Assembly (NCBI GenBank): GCA_013398175.1
Contig: VZRZ01007729.1
Coordinates: 152,010-216,009, forward strand
DNA length: 64,000 bases
DNA from: Climacteris rufus
Lineage: Eukaryota > Chordata > Aves > Passeriformes > Climacteridae
Reading direction: 5' to 3'
Below the pieces are notes generated by a model, which did no database searches, was not told the DNA's origin, and saw only the letters and a program-made list of their open reading frames with translations. The translations under genes and the position numbers were made by a program. This document shows, piece after piece, positions 61,953 to 64,000 of this stretch (its first letter is position 1; each line of letters begins with the position of its first letter).

Positions 61953-63580
61953 GTATTTCAATGGTAGTCATAATTAACAGGAATACTAGGAAAAAAGTAG
62001 CAAAAGCAGATAAACAAAATTCTGCCTTCAGATAAGCTGCCTTTTGGCTGTTTTAAATATAAATAGTGCAGAGTTTATTACTTTAGCATAATAACATATA
62101 GCCCTAACAATTCTGAAAGCCTAGCTAATGTGGTCCAAACAATTAGTTACATAGATGTCTAATGACAAGTAGACACTTTATATGAGCAGTTATGTATGAT
62201 ATGCATAAATATCAATATCAGCAATACTTCTTTCCCTATGGATTTCATAGTGATCCAGTATTTTTTAAATATTTATGTATGTAAATACTTTTATAGTGTA
62301 TATGCTGATATCTTAGCATAAAATGTATATTCATATTAGTTTATTATATCCTTCCACTATTAAAATTTCTTAAAACCATGCATTAGTAATTGTGCATTGA
62401 CTAAGGTTTAGAAAAAGAGACTAAGAAGTACTGCTGACACCAAACATCATTCATTGTTCACTTCAGAATTTGTCTATTGAAACATTTGATATTTTCATTC
62501 ATGTTTTCACTGATCAAGCAAAGTTATAGATGGAGATTGGCAAATAATGGAAATGATGCTTCCTCTGTGGTGCAGCTATACCTTCAGGAATAATACAATT
62601 TCCTTTAGATGGACATGCTTCGATTCAAAGCCACAGAACCACTGTAGCCCTATGTTTGCAGGCTGCAGGGATTGCAAGGAAGAAGTGTTCTGTGTTTGCA
62701 GGATAGAAAGCTTTTGGGGGAAAAGCTGAATGGGTTCCATAAGGCATCCATATGTATATGTGAGCCAACCAGCCAAATCTCCTTCTAGGAAGATAAAAGC
62801 AAGCCAGACTGGTAGTAGAAGTCTGTAAGGCGCTTACTTGCCCTATGTGGAGGAAGAAATTTATATCTGCTACATGCAGATTCTGGGGATCTGGCACAAT
62901 GTCCTTATTCTAAGGTTTTGTGCAGAGTTATAGAGATTTTTGAACGCATTATTGCCAAACACCAAATAAATCTATGACAGCTGCGCTGCACTTTTAGCTA
63001 CAATTTCTGATTTAGAAAATTTTATCTCCTTTCTTAGATTCATTCATTGTTTAAGGAAGATCTTGAGCAAGGACATACCTTGACAAAAATTACAGACTTT
63101 GACCATTAGCCCTGCCTGCCTTGCTTTTCCTGTTTCTGCTTGTTGTGTACCCAATTCCCTTGAGTACCGAAAATTTTGATGAATTAGGTCATATTTACAA
63201 AACACTTTGAAGTTGGAAAGCAGTGAACAATTATTCAGCATTATAACTTTATTTTTTGTTATAGTGAGGTACTTGCTGTAAAGCAATGAGTGCAATTTAA
63301 ACTTACCATCAAAGACTACAAAGGACATGTGCTCCTTTTTGCTTTGAAAATATAATTATCATGTGTTAATATAGTCTAGGAAGTAGGCTATCTTCTCATG
63401 CACAGACTCTTCTGAAAAATGGTGGAGAAAGCCAGAAGACCTAATTTCCTGTTTGGCTTGCTGTGGGATGTATGTGGTATAACAACAGGGAAATGTAAGT
63501 GGTTAGTGAGGAGGTATGAAAGAAAATGCCTTTGTGCTTTAATTCTACCTCTAGATTTCCTCAGTGGTTATGCACACTTT
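61953..63580. other. Non-coding AT-rich sequence
   Basis: No gene or recognisable repeat family is seen. The region at 62040-62400 is strongly AT-rich with TAAT cores and could be a conserved regulatory element, but this cannot be judged from one genome. Confidence 0.4.
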
Positions 63581-63586
63581 GAGAAT
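63581..63586. repeat. Target-site duplication, left copy (GAGAAT)
   Basis: Identical to 63893-63898 on the other side of the solo LTR. Confidence 0.85.
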
Positions 63587-63892
63587 TGTTGCCCTGAGTT
63601 TTGCAGTTCGTGATGTTTTAATTCTTCTGTATCTGTTTCTCATACATTCTCTGTAAACATATCCATGTTTTTGTAACGGTAGTTTATTATTTACATTCCT
63701 TTCTCCTGGGCAGAGAGATTTGATGGATATTTCCTTTGACCAGTGTGATTGAGAGGCGGCAAGGTTGTCCCTCCAATCCACTGTGGTTTCTAAGACACAT
63801 ATAAAATAAACTCGGGCTGGTTCGGCCCCCAGTTGTTTCTTTGCTCTGTTAGCAGGTGTCCGTGTCCTTCTTTTCGTGTCCTTATTGCGACA
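63587..63892 (+). mobile_element. Solo LTR of an ERVK-like endogenous retrovirus
   Basis: This 306-base element begins TGTTGC and ends GCGACA, forming an imperfect terminal inverted repeat with the TG...CA ends required by retroviral integrases. The six bases GAGAAT occur directly before it (63581-63586) and directly after it (63893-63898), a target-site duplication of the length made by class II (ERVK-type) avian retroviruses. A polyadenylation signal AATAAA lies at 63805-63810, which orients the LTR on the plus strand, and is followed by a GC-rich R/U5-like stretch. No primer-binding site or gag sequence follows the right end, so this is a solo LTR left by recombination between two LTRs. 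Eight CpGs survive in 306 bases, against few in the flanks, which with the intact duplication points to a fairly young insertion. No viral coding sequence is present. Family assignment is inferred from structure. Confidence 0.88.
63805..63810 (+). promoter_or_regulatory. LTR polyadenylation signal AATAAA
   Basis: A canonical hexamer 82 bases before the end of the solo LTR, in the position expected near the U3/R border. It could still end transcripts that cross the LTR on the plus strand. Confidence 0.7.
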
Positions 63893-63898
63893 GAGAAT
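63893..63898. repeat. Target-site duplication, right copy (GAGAAT)
   Basis: Immediately follows the terminal CA of the LTR and matches 63581-63586 exactly. Confidence 0.85.
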
Positions 63899-64000
63899 AT
63901 ATTTCTTTTTCTATGAAGTGAAAAGTAGATGTGAATTACAATATGAAAGCAGAGAAAGAAGGACTTTTAAAAGCTTTTTAGGGGAGTCACCCTATTTTAA

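Noticed and set aside
60676..62035. Long open reading frames of more than 400 codons on both strands
   Set aside because: They cross 943 Ns, and their known parts are only translated TTCC/CCCCTTCT repeats.

Overview
This is vertebrate nuclear DNA, almost certainly from a bird. The best evidence is three truncated CR1 LINE 3' ends (about 25958-26342, 41351-41972 and 44009-44190). Each keeps the degenerate ATTCTATGA-type 3' terminus, and the longest keeps the recognisable C-terminal part of CR1 ORF2. An older CR1/L3-like reverse-transcriptase relic lies at about 16015-16470. A solo LTR of a class II (ERVK-like) endogenous retrovirus lies at 63587-63892. The sequence is AT-rich by eye, poor in CpG outside the first 250 bases, and full of poly-A/T and microsatellite tracts. 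There is no bacterial-type operon structure, rRNA, recognisable tRNA or CRISPR array. A passerine is plausible from the LTR style, but this is inference.

Layout: bases 1-250 are the edge of a dense CpG island, probably the promoter and first exon of a gene. The direction is ambiguous because strong splice donors are present on both strands. A smaller GC-rich, CpG-containing segment with a GGGCT/GAGCT pentamer array lies at 1555-1890. From about 1.9 kb to 63.5 kb I see no exon of a gene I can name. The sequence looks like a long intron or intergenic desert carrying LINE relics, microsatellites and two assembly gaps (3 Ns at 2857-2859 and 943 Ns at 60772-61714). The larger gap sits inside a long polypyrimidine tract.

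Nearly all open reading frames in the window are short, lack homology I can recognise, and look like chance frames in AT-rich DNA. The reading frames crossing the large gap are artefacts of Ns in simple repeats. A few short segments combine good splice signals or coding-like composition with an open frame: 3940-4107, 10479-10589, 18746-18804, 34820-34844 and 55430-55630. I report these as candidates only. I found no convincing undescribed multi-gene system. The best-supported individual result is the solo LTR with an intact 6-base target duplication. The next most useful leads are the two-sided CpG promoter edge, the acidic open frame at 55430-55630 and the candidate exons.
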